DNA of 6,927 nucleotides from Chitinophagales bacterium (GTDB lineage Bacteria; Bacteroidota; Bacteroidia; Chitinophagales; BACL12), in the NCBI GenBank assembly GCA_014380545.1, contig JACMJP010000451.1, positions 1 through 6,927 on the forward strand, in the 5' to 3' direction. The position numbers and the translations under genes are program-made. Numbering within the stretch: position 1 is the stretch's first letter; every line of letters begins with the position of its first letter. This document shows positions 1 to 6,618 of the stretch, in pieces. The notes under the pieces were generated by a model. It did no database searches. It was not told where the DNA came from and was given only the letters and a program-made list of their open reading frames with translations.

Positions 1-1223
1 GATTTACCGGAAGAACAAATGCAAATCTTGAATACAGCAAAATAATTAATAACTCAACCACATTTAAAAACCAGGTTTATTATTCAAAATACTATTTTGA
101 ATTGTATTCAAACTTCACATTTTTTTTAGAAGACAGCATTAATGGTGATGAAATAAAACAAAAAGAAACAAGAAATATTTACGGCTATAAAGGATCACTT
201 ACTAAAGAAAATTATTTTGAAAAAGGAATTTTATCGCAGGATTATGGAGTTGGTTTTCGCTACGACCAGGTGCTAGATGAAGAATTGTCACACACGATTG
301 AAAGAGACATTACCCTGAATTATCTTGCTTTGGGAAATGTGTATGAATCAAACATATTCGGATATATAAGCGAAACTTTTTCTTTTAATAATAATTTTTC
401 AATAAATGGAGCCATAAGGTTTGATTATTTTAATTTCGCTTATGATAACCTGCTTGATTCGCTTTATGATTATAAAAGTGTTGATGATCATATTCCTTCC
501 TTCAAACTAAATTTTGATTATAAGATAAATGATAACACACTTGCATATTTATATACAGGAACGGGATTTCACAGTAATGATGCAAGAGTGGTCGTTCCGG
601 TAAATGGTCTGGAAACTTTACCAATGGCTTATGGTGCTGACCTCGGTCTGCAATTTAAACCCTATAGTAAATTGATCCTCACTCCTGCTGTTTGGGTTTT
701 ATATCTTGAGCAGGAATTTGTATATGTTGGTGATGGCGCTGTAGTTGAACCAAGCGGAAAGACTTTGCGCAAAGGAATTGATCTTTCTGCAAGGTGGGAA
801 TTAACAAACTGGTTATTTTTTGATACAGATATAAATTTCACACAGGGTGAAGCGATAGATGAAGCTGAAGGAGAAAATTATATTCCGCTTGCTCCCGATT
901 TTACTTCCATTGGTGGAATTACAATTAAGACACAAAAGGGTTTTAATGGCAGTTTCCGTTACCGTTATATGGATGACCGCCCGGCAAATGAAACAGGATC
1001 TGTAATTGCTGAAGGATATTTTGTAAATGATATTATTCTTGAGTACACTACAAAAAAATATTCAATAGGTGCAGAGATACAAAATTTATTTAATGTCCAA
1101 TGGAACGAAGCACAATTTGATACTGAATCAAGATTATTTGGAGAAACAGAATCTGTAAGTGAATTACATTATACACCTGGTGTTCCTTTTTATGCAAAAG
1201 TGAATTTGAGTTATTTCTTTTAA
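1..1223 (+). CDS. TonB-dependent receptor, C-terminal beta-barrel part (5' end outside window)
   Basis: The frame is open from the window edge (first full codon at base 3) to the TAA at 1221-1223, giving about 406 residues; a TTG at 102 lies inside the gene and is not its start. The product is the outer-membrane barrel of a receptor that would import a ligand using TonB-ExbBD energy. The N-terminal signal, any carboxypeptidase-like domain and the plug lie upstream of the window. Visible support: alternating aromatic and polar beta-strands throughout, the GTGFHSNDAR motif (558-587) shared by one receptor subgroup, an NLFN-W motif near 1084-1100 typical of the last strands, and a C-terminal phenylalanine (SYFF) as expected for barrel insertion. 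The usual PR before the last strand is replaced by PFYAK. The substrate cannot be read from this part. A terminator follows, so the gene ends its transcript. The family is near certain; a metal or metal-chelate ligand is only a guess. Confidence 0.93.
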   Translation, partial: FTGRTNANLEYSKIINNSTTFKNQVYYSKYYFELYSNFTFFLEDSINGDEIKQKETRNIYGYKGSLTKENYFEKGILSQDYGVGFRYDQVLDEELSHTIERDITLNYLALGNVYESNIFGYISETFSFNNNFSINGAIRFDYFNFAYDNLLDSLYDYKSVDDHIPSFKLNFDYKINDNTLAYLYTGTGFHSNDARVVVPVNGLETLPMAYGADLGLQFKPYSKLILTPAVWVLYLEQEFVYVGDGAVVEPSGKTLRKGIDLSARWELTNWLFFDTDINFTQGEAIDEAEGENYIPLAPDFTSIGGITIKTQKGFNGSFRYRYMDDRPANETGSVIAEGYFVNDIILEYTTKKYSIGAEIQNLFNVQWNEAQFDTESRLFGETESVSELHYTPGVPFYAKVNLSYFF

Positions 1224-1293
1224 GGAATGAATGATGAGTAATGAGCTTATAATAAATATTTAAATAAACCTTTGTTCATATAATATTGGAAAT

Positions 1294-1333
1294 AAACCCT
1301 GTCTTTAATTAGACGGGGTTTTTAGTTTTTTTT
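1294..1333 (+). terminator. Rho-independent terminator after the TonB receptor gene
   Basis: An 11-bp stem pairs AAACCCTGTCT (1294-1304) with AGACGGGGTTT (1311-1321), with one G-U pair and the 6-base loop TTAATT. A T-rich tract runs on to about 1333. It lies 70 bases past the receptor stop codon and just before the promoter of the next gene, so it separates the two transcription units. Confidence 0.88.
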
Positions 1334-1345
1334 GATTTAAAATAT

Positions 1346-1353
1346 TACATTTG
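1346..1353 (+). promoter_or_regulatory. Bacteroidota-type -7 promoter element for the T9SS-sorted protein
   Basis: TACATTTG fits the Bacteroidota sigma-ABfr -7 consensus TAnnTTTG exactly. It lies 27 bases before the ATG at 1380, so the 5' leader would be about 20 bases long and A-rich, without a Shine-Dalgarno sequence. A -33 TTTG at the right spacing is not clear (TTAG at 1322-1325 is the nearest), so the promoter rests mainly on the -7 match and its position just after a terminator. Confidence 0.6.
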
Positions 1354-1379
1354 TTTACTATTACCTAAAACAACATGGT

Positions 1380-3437
1380 ATGAAAACATTGCTCCTTTCA
1401 GTCACCATCCTTTTTTGCACACAATTATTTGCTGTAAAAGATATTGGTATTTCTCAAATCATCAGTCCTGAAGAAATATTCTATGTTACAGAGGATGCCT
1501 CTGTAGTTATTCGCATTGTCAATTATGGTGATGAAGATGCAAATGATTTTAATGTCTTCTATCAGGTGGAAGGAGGAACGCCTGCCGGTGAGTCTTTATT
1601 GACAACTTTATCTGCAGGTGATTCTATCGAGTTTACATTTTCAGCAACTACAGACCTGTCAGCTCTGGGATATTATTCAATTTGCACATGGTTATCTTAT
1701 GCTGAGGATGAGAATTTATTCAATGATACTTTATGCACAGTAGTAAATGTAATTGCAGATATTGATGTTGGTGTATCTGCAATTATTTATCCCGGCGATA
1801 CTGTTTATACTTATGAATTACTTGTTAATGCAAATATTGAAGTTGTAAATTATGGATATATGACTGCAGTTGATATTCCTGTATATTATCAAGTTGATGG
1901 AGGGCTTCTTATTACTGAATTCGTAGAGGATACTTTAGAGGCAGGTGATACCATTTTATTTACATTTTCCACACCGTATCCCTTTACAGAAGGCCTTCAT
2001 GAGATATGCTGCTGGACAAATATGTATAGTGATTTATTTAATGATAATGATAGTTCTTGCAATTTCACCTATGCTATAGAGCTGCCAGACATAGGAGTAT
2101 CTGCAATTGTAGCTCCTTTAAGCGGCACCGAACTTACGGCTACAGAAACTGTAACAGTTGAAGTTACAAATTATGGTTGGGAAGATATTGATGAGTTTAA
2201 TATATTTTATCAGGTTGATGGTGGAACAATATTTTTTGATTCATATTTAGGTGTAGAAATAGAACCCGGAGAATCAACTAGTTTGAGCCTAATTACAGTA
2301 TTTGATCTTTCTGAACCTATTGACCACTACATCTGCGCATGGACAGCTTTAGCTGATGATACTGATCTTTCTAATGATTCAACTTGTGAATGGTTATATT
2401 ATTCAACTTTTCAAGACATCGGAGTCTCTGCTATTCTCACACCCGAAGTTGGTAGTACACTAACGGATGAAGAGATAGTTACAGTTACTGTAACACACTA
2501 TGGTACTGCAGATGTAACAGATTTTACAGCGTACTATCAGGTAGATGGTGGAGTACCCATAACATTTACTTATATGGGAGATGTAATTAGTTCAAGCGAA
2601 GCTGTAGATATTGAATTTGCTGTTCCTGCGGATATGTCCGGTGCAGGCGATCATGTTATTTGCGCATGGACATTTCTGGTTACTGATGAAGTTCCATCCA
2701 ACGATACTACTTGTTCATTTTATGTTTTCTTTACAGATCCTGATGTATTTGATGATGGAGAGAGAACAATTTGCGAAGCGGAAATATTGGATGCAGGTTA
2801 TCCGGGCGCAACATATTTATGGAGCACAGGTGAAACAACACAAACTATTATTGTAACCATCAGCGGCTTGTATTGGGTAACATTAACGGATGCAACTGGT
2901 AATACTATTTCTGATACATTACTTGTTACTGTCGATGTTGAACCAATCGCCGATTTTACTTATATGGGAATTGATTCAATACTTTATTTTGAAAACTTAT
3001 CTACTTCAGGTGCAGAATATTTATGGGACTTTGGTGATGGAATTACAAGTACTGAGGAAGATCCGGTGCATACTTATCTTGCATTAGGAACGTATACACT
3101 AACATTAATTGTAAGTAATACATGTGGTTCTGCAAGCATGACTACAATTGTCATATTCATTGATGACCCTTCATCAACGGAAAATATTGTTAAAGAAAAT
3201 ATCAATATTTATCCTAACCCAGCGTCAGATGAAATTGAAATAAATCTCAATGGAATAAATGATGCAAATGGAATAATACAATTTTATTCTGTGCATGGAG
3301 ATCTGCTAAAGGAAATAAATATTATTGACTTGCGGGAAAAAATAACCTTGAAAGAATTTTCTTTAGGAATGTATTATGTCGTTTTACAACTGGAGAATAA
3401 ACTTGTATTTGCAGATAAGCTACTTATCATAAAATAA
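1380..3437 (+). CDS. Secreted multidomain protein with Ig-like repeats, PKD domain and T9SS type A sorting domain
   Basis: The protein has 685 residues. Residues 1-18 form a Sec signal peptide ending in LFA. Residues 21-450 are four tandem Ig-like (CARDB-like) repeats of about 108 residues, each opening with D[IV]GIS or D[IV]GVS. Residues 463-520 form another Ig-like segment with the LWSTGETTQTI motif common in Bacteroidota surface proteins. Residues 521-596 are a PKD domain (YLWDFGDG, DPVHTY, GTYTLTL). Residues 607-685 are the T9SS type A sorting domain, starting INIYPNPASDEIEI. The protein should cross the inner membrane by Sec and the outer membrane by T9SS, where the tail is normally removed and the protein is released or anchored. 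No catalytic domain is visible; an adhesive or structural surface role is inference. ATG 1380 is chosen because the signal peptide starts there directly after a promoter element. The gene stands alone between two terminators. Confidence 0.93.
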   Translation: MKTLLLSVTILFCTQLFAVKDIGISQIISPEEIFYVTEDASVVIRIVNYGDEDANDFNVFYQVEGGTPAGESLLTTLSAGDSIEFTFSATTDLSALGYYSICTWLSYAEDENLFNDTLCTVVNVIADIDVGVSAIIYPGDTVYTYELLVNANIEVVNYGYMTAVDIPVYYQVDGGLLITEFVEDTLEAGDTILFTFSTPYPFTEGLHEICCWTNMYSDLFNDNDSSCNFTYAIELPDIGVSAIVAPLSGTELTATETVTVEVTNYGWEDIDEFNIFYQVDGGTIFFDSYLGVEIEPGESTSLSLITVFDLSEPIDHYICAWTALADDTDLSNDSTCEWLYYSTFQDIGVSAILTPEVGSTLTDEEIVTVTVTHYGTADVTDFTAYYQVDGGVPITFTYMGDVISSSEAVDIEFAVPADMSGAGDHVICAWTFLVTDEVPSNDTTCSFYVFFTDPDVFDDGERTICEAEILDAGYPGATYLWSTGETTQTIIVTISGLYWVTLTDATGNTISDTLLVTVDVEPIADFTYMGIDSILYFENLSTSGAEYLWDFGDGITSTEEDPVHTYLALGTYTLTLIVSNTCGSASMTTIVIFIDDPSSTENIVKENINIYPNPASDEIEINLNGINDANGIIQFYSVHGDLLKEINIIDLREKITLKEFSLGMYYVVLQLENKLVFADKLLIIK
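1440..2729 (+). repeat. Four tandem protein-level Ig-like repeats within the T9SS cargo
   Basis: Units begin at codons for D21, D129, D237 and D346 (bases 1440, 1764, 2088, 2415), giving periods of 108, 108 and 109 residues. Each has the order DIGVSAI-like strand, NYG or HYG turn, YQVDGG (YQVEGG in the first) and a closing C-x-W-x(10)-N-D-x(2)-C motif. The cysteine pairs are 102/119, 210/227, 319/336 and 428/445, always 17 apart. The units have diverged at DNA level, so this is an old duplication under protein-level constraint. Confidence 0.88.
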
Positions 3438-3440
3438 AAA

Positions 3441-3468
3441 AAGCCTGCATCTATTAAAATGCAGACTT
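3441..3468 (+). terminator. Probable weak terminator after the T9SS-sorted protein gene
   Basis: AAGCCTGCAT (3441-3450) can pair with ATGCAGACTT (3459-3468) with one C-A mismatch and an 8-base loop; A-rich bases precede it. It starts four bases after the TAA stop. The 3' side is G/T-rich (TTTGTGTGTGG, with TTTTT only at 3481-3485) rather than a clean T run, so it may be inefficient. Confidence 0.55.
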
Positions 3469-3495
3469 TGTGTGTGGTGGTTTTTGGTGCCGTGT

Positions 3496-3627
3496 GCGAA
3501 AATTGGTTTTAAGGAGGATGCCCAAAGTTGCTATTAAATACACCTGTTATGCAAACCAATTAAACACATAAGCAGTGGATTCTAAATGCCAATTCCTGCG
3601 TTATAATCCTTAAAAAGGGGTTTTCGC
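3496..3627. repeat. 132-base imperfect inverted-repeat element of unknown nature (structured RNA or small non-autonomous mobile element)
   Basis: The 319-base gap 3438-3756 has no credible gene, and this element is its centre. The ends are inverted repeats: GCGAAAA (3496-3502) pairs with TTTTCGC (3621-3627), and TTTTAAGGA (3507-3515) pairs with TCCTTAAAA (3607-3615), separated by a small TTGG/AGGGG internal loop. Inside, 3568-3581 and 3591-3604 form a 13-bp hairpin (one G-U pair) with two single-base bulges, G3600 and T3576, and a 9-base loop. A further perfect 9-bp inverted pair, AATTGGTTT (3501-3509) and AAACCAATT (3553-3561), would compete with the outer stem. No target-site duplication flanks the ends, and no TAnnTTTG element was found directly upstream on either strand. 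The pairing can be read directly; the nature of the element and its strand cannot. Confidence 0.45.
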
Positions 3628-3645
3628 TTTCTTCAATTAAGCCCT

Positions 3646-3677
3646 AAACATCAGCATTTTCAGTACTCCTGATGTTT
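3646..3677. other. Perfect 9-bp hairpin upstream of the TPR-like gene
   Basis: AAACATCAG (3646-3654) and CTGATGTTT (3669-3677) are exact inverted repeats with a 14-base loop. Only TTTT then CA follows on the plus strand, so it is a poor terminator. It ends 33 bases before the candidate -7 element at 3711. It could be an operator, a weak terminator for upstream transcription, or part of the neighbouring inverted-repeat element. Confidence 0.4.
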
Positions 3678-3710
3678 TCAGATTCAGATAATCATATTCC
3701 AAAAAATTCG

Positions 3711-3718
3711 TAATCTTG
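3711..3718 (+). promoter_or_regulatory. Candidate -7 promoter element for the TPR-like gene
   Basis: TAATCTTG matches the Bacteroidota TAnnTTTG consensus at all but one fixed position. It lies 39 bases before the ATG at 3757, a fitting distance. No TTG-type -33 element is seen at the expected spacing, so this is tentative. Confidence 0.35.
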
Positions 3719-3756
3719 GGAGTCTAAGTGGAAATAATACCGTCATACTTTAACGA

Positions 3757-5253
3757 ATGATCGCAACAGATACCACCTTCAGGCTTGTAAAGTCACTTAC
3801 AAAAAGTGAAAAAAGGTATTTCCGCCTGTTTGCGTCCATTACCGAAGGAGAAAAAAACTATATGCGCATATTTGATGAAATGGATAAACAAAGTGTGTAT
3901 GATGAAAAGAAAATAAAACTAAAATTCAAAGACAAAAAATTTGTAAATCATTTCACTTACGAAAAAAATTACCTGCAGCAAATGATCTTAAAAGCTTTGC
4001 GCAATTATAATACAGGCGAAGAATTAAATTATATACATGCACTGGCAGATATTGAGATACTCATGAAAAAAGCAATACCTGAAATTGCATTACCCATTCT
4101 CAAAAAATATAAACAGCGCACCATAGAACTTGAGAACCTTGCAGAATATCTTGTTTTTTCAAGAAGTGAAATGCGTTTTGCTGCAGCTATGCAACAAACA
4201 GATTGGTTTGCTGAATATGTAGAGTCCGGTTATAAAAAAGATGCTGAAATAATTGACCGCTGGAAATATTCTTTATTCATTATTACAAAATATAATGCAT
4301 TAAACATTTTAAAGGGCAAATATAAATTTATAAAGAATAAAGAGTTTCTTAAGGAACTTGATAAAATGATGCGGGAACCCTTGTGGAACGACCTGTTTAA
4401 TAAAGTAGGAGTAAAAGGAAAAATTGCCTGGTTTAATTTTTTTATTCTGTATAATACACTGCTTAAAGATTATAACACTGCATATAAATATACAAACGAT
4501 CAGCTTGCATTTATAAAAGATAACAATTTGAGTATTGAAACCATTGGCTTCTTTAATTATCCCGCATTGCTCATTAGTAATATTCAAACATCCAGCATAC
4601 TTGAAAAATATGAAGAAGTAAATGAAAGCTGTAAACAATTATATCAATTGCTGGAAGGAAAAGAATACGATAAGGTTCCGCAGATTCGCAACCAGTATAT
4701 AACAACTTATTTTACAGCGCACATAAACAATCTTGCCTTATGGGGGAAATTTGAAAAGTGTATAACTTTTTATCAGGATAAAAAAGAAATTATATCAGCG
4801 TTAAAAAATTCAGCAGGCAATGAATTTATTATTTCAGTCAATTATTATCTTGCATTAAGTTATTTCGGTCTTGAACAATATGATAAAGCATTAGATTATA
4901 TTAATCTTGTGCTGGAACATAAGAACTCTGAGCATTATGCCATTGAAACAGTGCCTGCCCAGGTATTATATGTTATGATACATCTGGAACTCGGCAACCG
5001 GGAGTTTATAATGAATTACCTGCGTACATTTAAAAGATATTTTTCAAAACAGCACATTGATATAAAAACCATTAATGCACTGGCAAAAATATTTAAAGAA
5101 TATATCGCTGTACATCATGATAAAAAGAAATTACAGGCTGACGCAAAAAAATGGCTCAATACAATTCATGAGCTGCAAAAAGATAAGGACGAAAGAATTT
5201 TCCTGCGAAATATTATGATTGATAAATGGATAATGAAAGCAGTATCGAACTGA
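3757..5253 (+). CDS. Conserved Bacteroidota hypothetical protein, helical and TPR-like
   Basis: A 498-residue protein with no signal peptide or membrane segment, so probably cytoplasmic. The N-terminal FRLVKSLTKSEKRYFRLFAS (residues 9-27), followed by a Y-x-R-I-F-D-E-M-D-K stretch (35-44), is the hallmark of a protein type I know as widespread and uncharacterised in Bacteroidota. The rest looks almost wholly alpha-helical, rich in Lys, Tyr and Leu. The clearest single TPR-like unit is at residues about 358-391 (NYYLALSYFGLEQYDKALDYI), which suggests a protein-binding solenoid. No catalytic motif is visible. ATG 3757 is chosen because the conserved N-terminal block starts nine residues later and no Shine-Dalgarno sequence argues for another start. 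It is transcribed alone and converges on the barrel gene with only five bases between the stop codons. The gene is certain; its function is unknown. Confidence 0.9.
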   Translation: MIATDTTFRLVKSLTKSEKRYFRLFASITEGEKNYMRIFDEMDKQSVYDEKKIKLKFKDKKFVNHFTYEKNYLQQMILKALRNYNTGEELNYIHALADIEILMKKAIPEIALPILKKYKQRTIELENLAEYLVFSRSEMRFAAAMQQTDWFAEYVESGYKKDAEIIDRWKYSLFIITKYNALNILKGKYKFIKNKEFLKELDKMMREPLWNDLFNKVGVKGKIAWFNFFILYNTLLKDYNTAYKYTNDQLAFIKDNNLSIETIGFFNYPALLISNIQTSSILEKYEEVNESCKQLYQLLEGKEYDKVPQIRNQYITTYFTAHINNLALWGKFEKCITFYQDKKEIISALKNSAGNEFIISVNYYLALSYFGLEQYDKALDYINLVLEHKNSEHYAIETVPAQVLYVMIHLELGNREFIMNYLRTFKRYFSKQHIDIKTINALAKIFKEYIAVHHDKKKLQADAKKWLNTIHELQKDKDERIFLRNIMIDKWIMKAVSN

Positions 5254-5258
5254 TATCT

Positions 5259-6167
5259 TTAAAATTTATAATTCAAATAAGCTCCGAATAACATTCCTGC
5301 AGAAACCACATGCTCATCAAAATGCGCTTTAACAGGAAATGCTCCTGAAGCCCCAAGTACAAGATCATTATAATAGATCTCAGCGCCACACTTAGCCTGT
5401 AAAATATTTGCTGCAGTTCCCTCCTGCTCAAAAGTATATTTTGTATCCGCAAATATTTTATTGTATTCCATGCCGGCAAAAGGCGCCACAGCAAATTTCT
5501 TTGCGGAAATGCTTTTTGAAGCAAGAACAGAAGTTTGCATCCTGTCCCCGAAAGCATATTGTTCTTTATTCTTTGTATTTAAAATATAATTTCCCTGTGT
5601 CTGCAAACTCCATGTTTTATATTGCAAAGTATAAATAAAGCCTGCTGAAATATCATAACTTCCGGAGCCTGCAGATAAGGATACAGGAAAATCTTCAGAA
5701 AGATATGCTGATGCAAATTTGCCCGTTGGCAATTCAACTCCTGTTTGCAATGTAAGCTGATGCCGGTAATTTTTCATAAGGCTGTCCGCAGTGTTTAAAA
5801 CAACAAATGAATTTACCAAAGAAATATCTCCTGCTCCATTTATTTTTTTATCACTTCCATTTTCTGCAGATGAAAAAGAATTTATTTTATAAGGAACAAT
5901 TGCAGTTATCTGCCACCATGGATAAATTTTATAACCACCCCGCAGTGCAATTTCAGAATATATAGATTCAGAATTTATATTTAAATCTAATCCATCCGTT
6001 TGTTTAAAGAATTGCCTGTAATAAGTTATTCCAATAAAATTCTGCAGATATTGTGCATTTATTCCAAGAGTATTTCCTGATAAGGAGCAACCGCATGTAT
6101 TACAGGAAAGCATTCTGCCTGAAACAACCAGTAACAGGAAGCATAAAAATAATTTCCCTTTCATCAT
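5259..6167 (-). CDS. Outer-membrane beta-barrel protein with N-terminal CNTCGC motif (transporter-like family)
   Basis: A 302-residue protein. Residues 1-21 form a signal peptide and the mature part begins at or near C22 with CNTCGC (Cys 22, 25, 27), a likely metal-binding or redox motif exposed at the N-terminus. The rest is amphipathic beta-strand, with blocks seen in a Bacteroidota barrel family often labelled transporter or phenol-degradation MetA-like: GAGDISL (111-117), TGVELPTGKF (142-151), AGSGSYDIS (166-174). It ends in phenylalanine, as barrel proteins do. M-L-S before C22 is a poor lipobox, so lipidation is possible but unlikely. Its start overlaps the stop of the lipoprotein gene by one base (TAATG), so the two should be co-translated. 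Starts at 6167 and 6164 (Met-Met) are equally possible. As I recall, relatives in other Bacteroidota lie near copper-related genes, so export or sensing of a metal is the favoured inference. It is the last gene of its operon, and no terminator is seen after it. Confidence 0.85.
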   Translation of the reverse strand: MMKGKLFLCFLLLVVSGRMLSCNTCGCSLSGNTLGINAQYLQNFIGITYYRQFFKQTDGLDLNINSESIYSEIALRGGYKIYPWWQITAIVPYKINSFSSAENGSDKKINGAGDISLVNSFVVLNTADSLMKNYRHQLTLQTGVELPTGKFASAYLSEDFPVSLSAGSGSYDISAGFIYTLQYKTWSLQTQGNYILNTKNKEQYAFGDRMQTSVLASKSISAKKFAVAPFAGMEYNKIFADTKYTFEQEGTAANILQAKCGAEIYYNDLVLGASGAFPVKAHFDEHVVSAGMLFGAYLNYKF

Positions 6168-6568
6168 TAAGGATTTACTGTGAATTGAATTTCACTTTCT
6201 ATCTTATTTGCTTCATCATCATGATCCCATGTTGCAGCATACACTTTAAATTGTGAAATTTCTGAAACATCTAAATCAAAATGTTCATGCACCTCATAAT
6301 ATTCTGCAACATCTGCATGCTCATCTACAAAAAGTAATGTATCGCTTGTGGTCTCATTTAAAACAAGTACCTGCACATTTGCTATTTCTCCTCCTGTATT
6401 TACAAATGTTACTTCCACATGCAGTTCATCGCCGCTGTCAAAATCTTCCCCGTCTTCAGGTTCAATGATCGTTATTACAGCATCATAACCCCCTGGATTC
6501 ATAGGCTCATTTTCGCAACCGTAAAAACAAATTATGAATGCAGCTATCGCCGATAAATATTTTTTCAT
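6167..6568 (-). CDS. Small acidic, histidine-containing lipoprotein (possibly DUF4625-like)
   Basis: A 133-residue protein. Residues 1-17 form a lipoprotein signal peptide with FYG before the lipidated C18. The next residues (ENEP) are acidic, which in Bacteroidota can act as a surface-export signal, so the protein may face outward. The body is a single Ig-like beta-sandwich: an opening strand VITIIEPEDGEDF, then GDELHVEV, and a closing strand IESEIQFTV. It is rich in Asp and Glu, with five His (50, 84, 94, 96, 116), several beside acidic residues (DEHAD, EVHEHF, WDHDDE), which suggests binding of a divalent metal. I recall similar small lipoproteins next to TonB receptors and metal genes, but the DUF4625 assignment is not certain. 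Its stop codon overlaps the ATG of the barrel gene. The 50-base gap upstream is almost pure A/T, with no clear promoter, which favours one operon with the Cys-motif gene. The start is set by the signal peptide. Confidence 0.82.
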   Translation of the reverse strand: MKKYLSAIAAFIICFYGCENEPMNPGGYDAVITIIEPEDGEDFDSGDELHVEVTFVNTGGEIANVQVLVLNETTSDTLLFVDEHADVAEYYEVHEHFDLDVSEISQFKVYAATWDHDDEANKIESEIQFTVNP

Positions 6569-6618
6569 TTTTTAAATAAATTAAATATTGTTAGAAAATA
6601 ATTTTACTATTCTTTATT

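Noticed and set aside
102..1223. A complete 373-residue gene starting at TTG 102
   Set aside because: The frame stays open upstream to the window edge with barrel-like sequence, so the start is outside the window.
2611..3087. Two short plus-strand ORFs inside the T9SS-sorted protein gene
   Set aside because: They are out-of-frame shadows of a well supported coding region and have no domain-like composition.
3541..3610. Integron attC-like site: GTTATGC and GTTATAA near a hairpin with extrahelical bases
   Set aside because: Neither matches the GTTRRRY core fully, no partner RYYYAAC box lies at the right place on either strand, and there is no integrase or cassette array.
3496..3627. Insertion sequence relic
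   Set aside because: No transposase fragment and no target-site duplication are seen; only the inverted repeats remain, so it is reported as an unexplained element instead.
3470..3640. tmRNA, SRP RNA or a tRNA in the intergenic gap
   Set aside because: None of the known conserved blocks (tmRNA ends, SRP GGAAGCA-type loop, tRNA TTCGA arm) is present.
4309..4638. Minus-strand ORF opposite the TPR-like gene
   Set aside because: It is antisense to a conserved gene, and its hydrophobic, Phe/Ile-rich composition follows from Lys-rich codons on the other strand.
5273..6468. Several short ORFs overlapping the barrel and lipoprotein genes in other frames
   Set aside because: The overlapped genes have signal peptides and coherent domains; these ORFs have none and no separate promoters.
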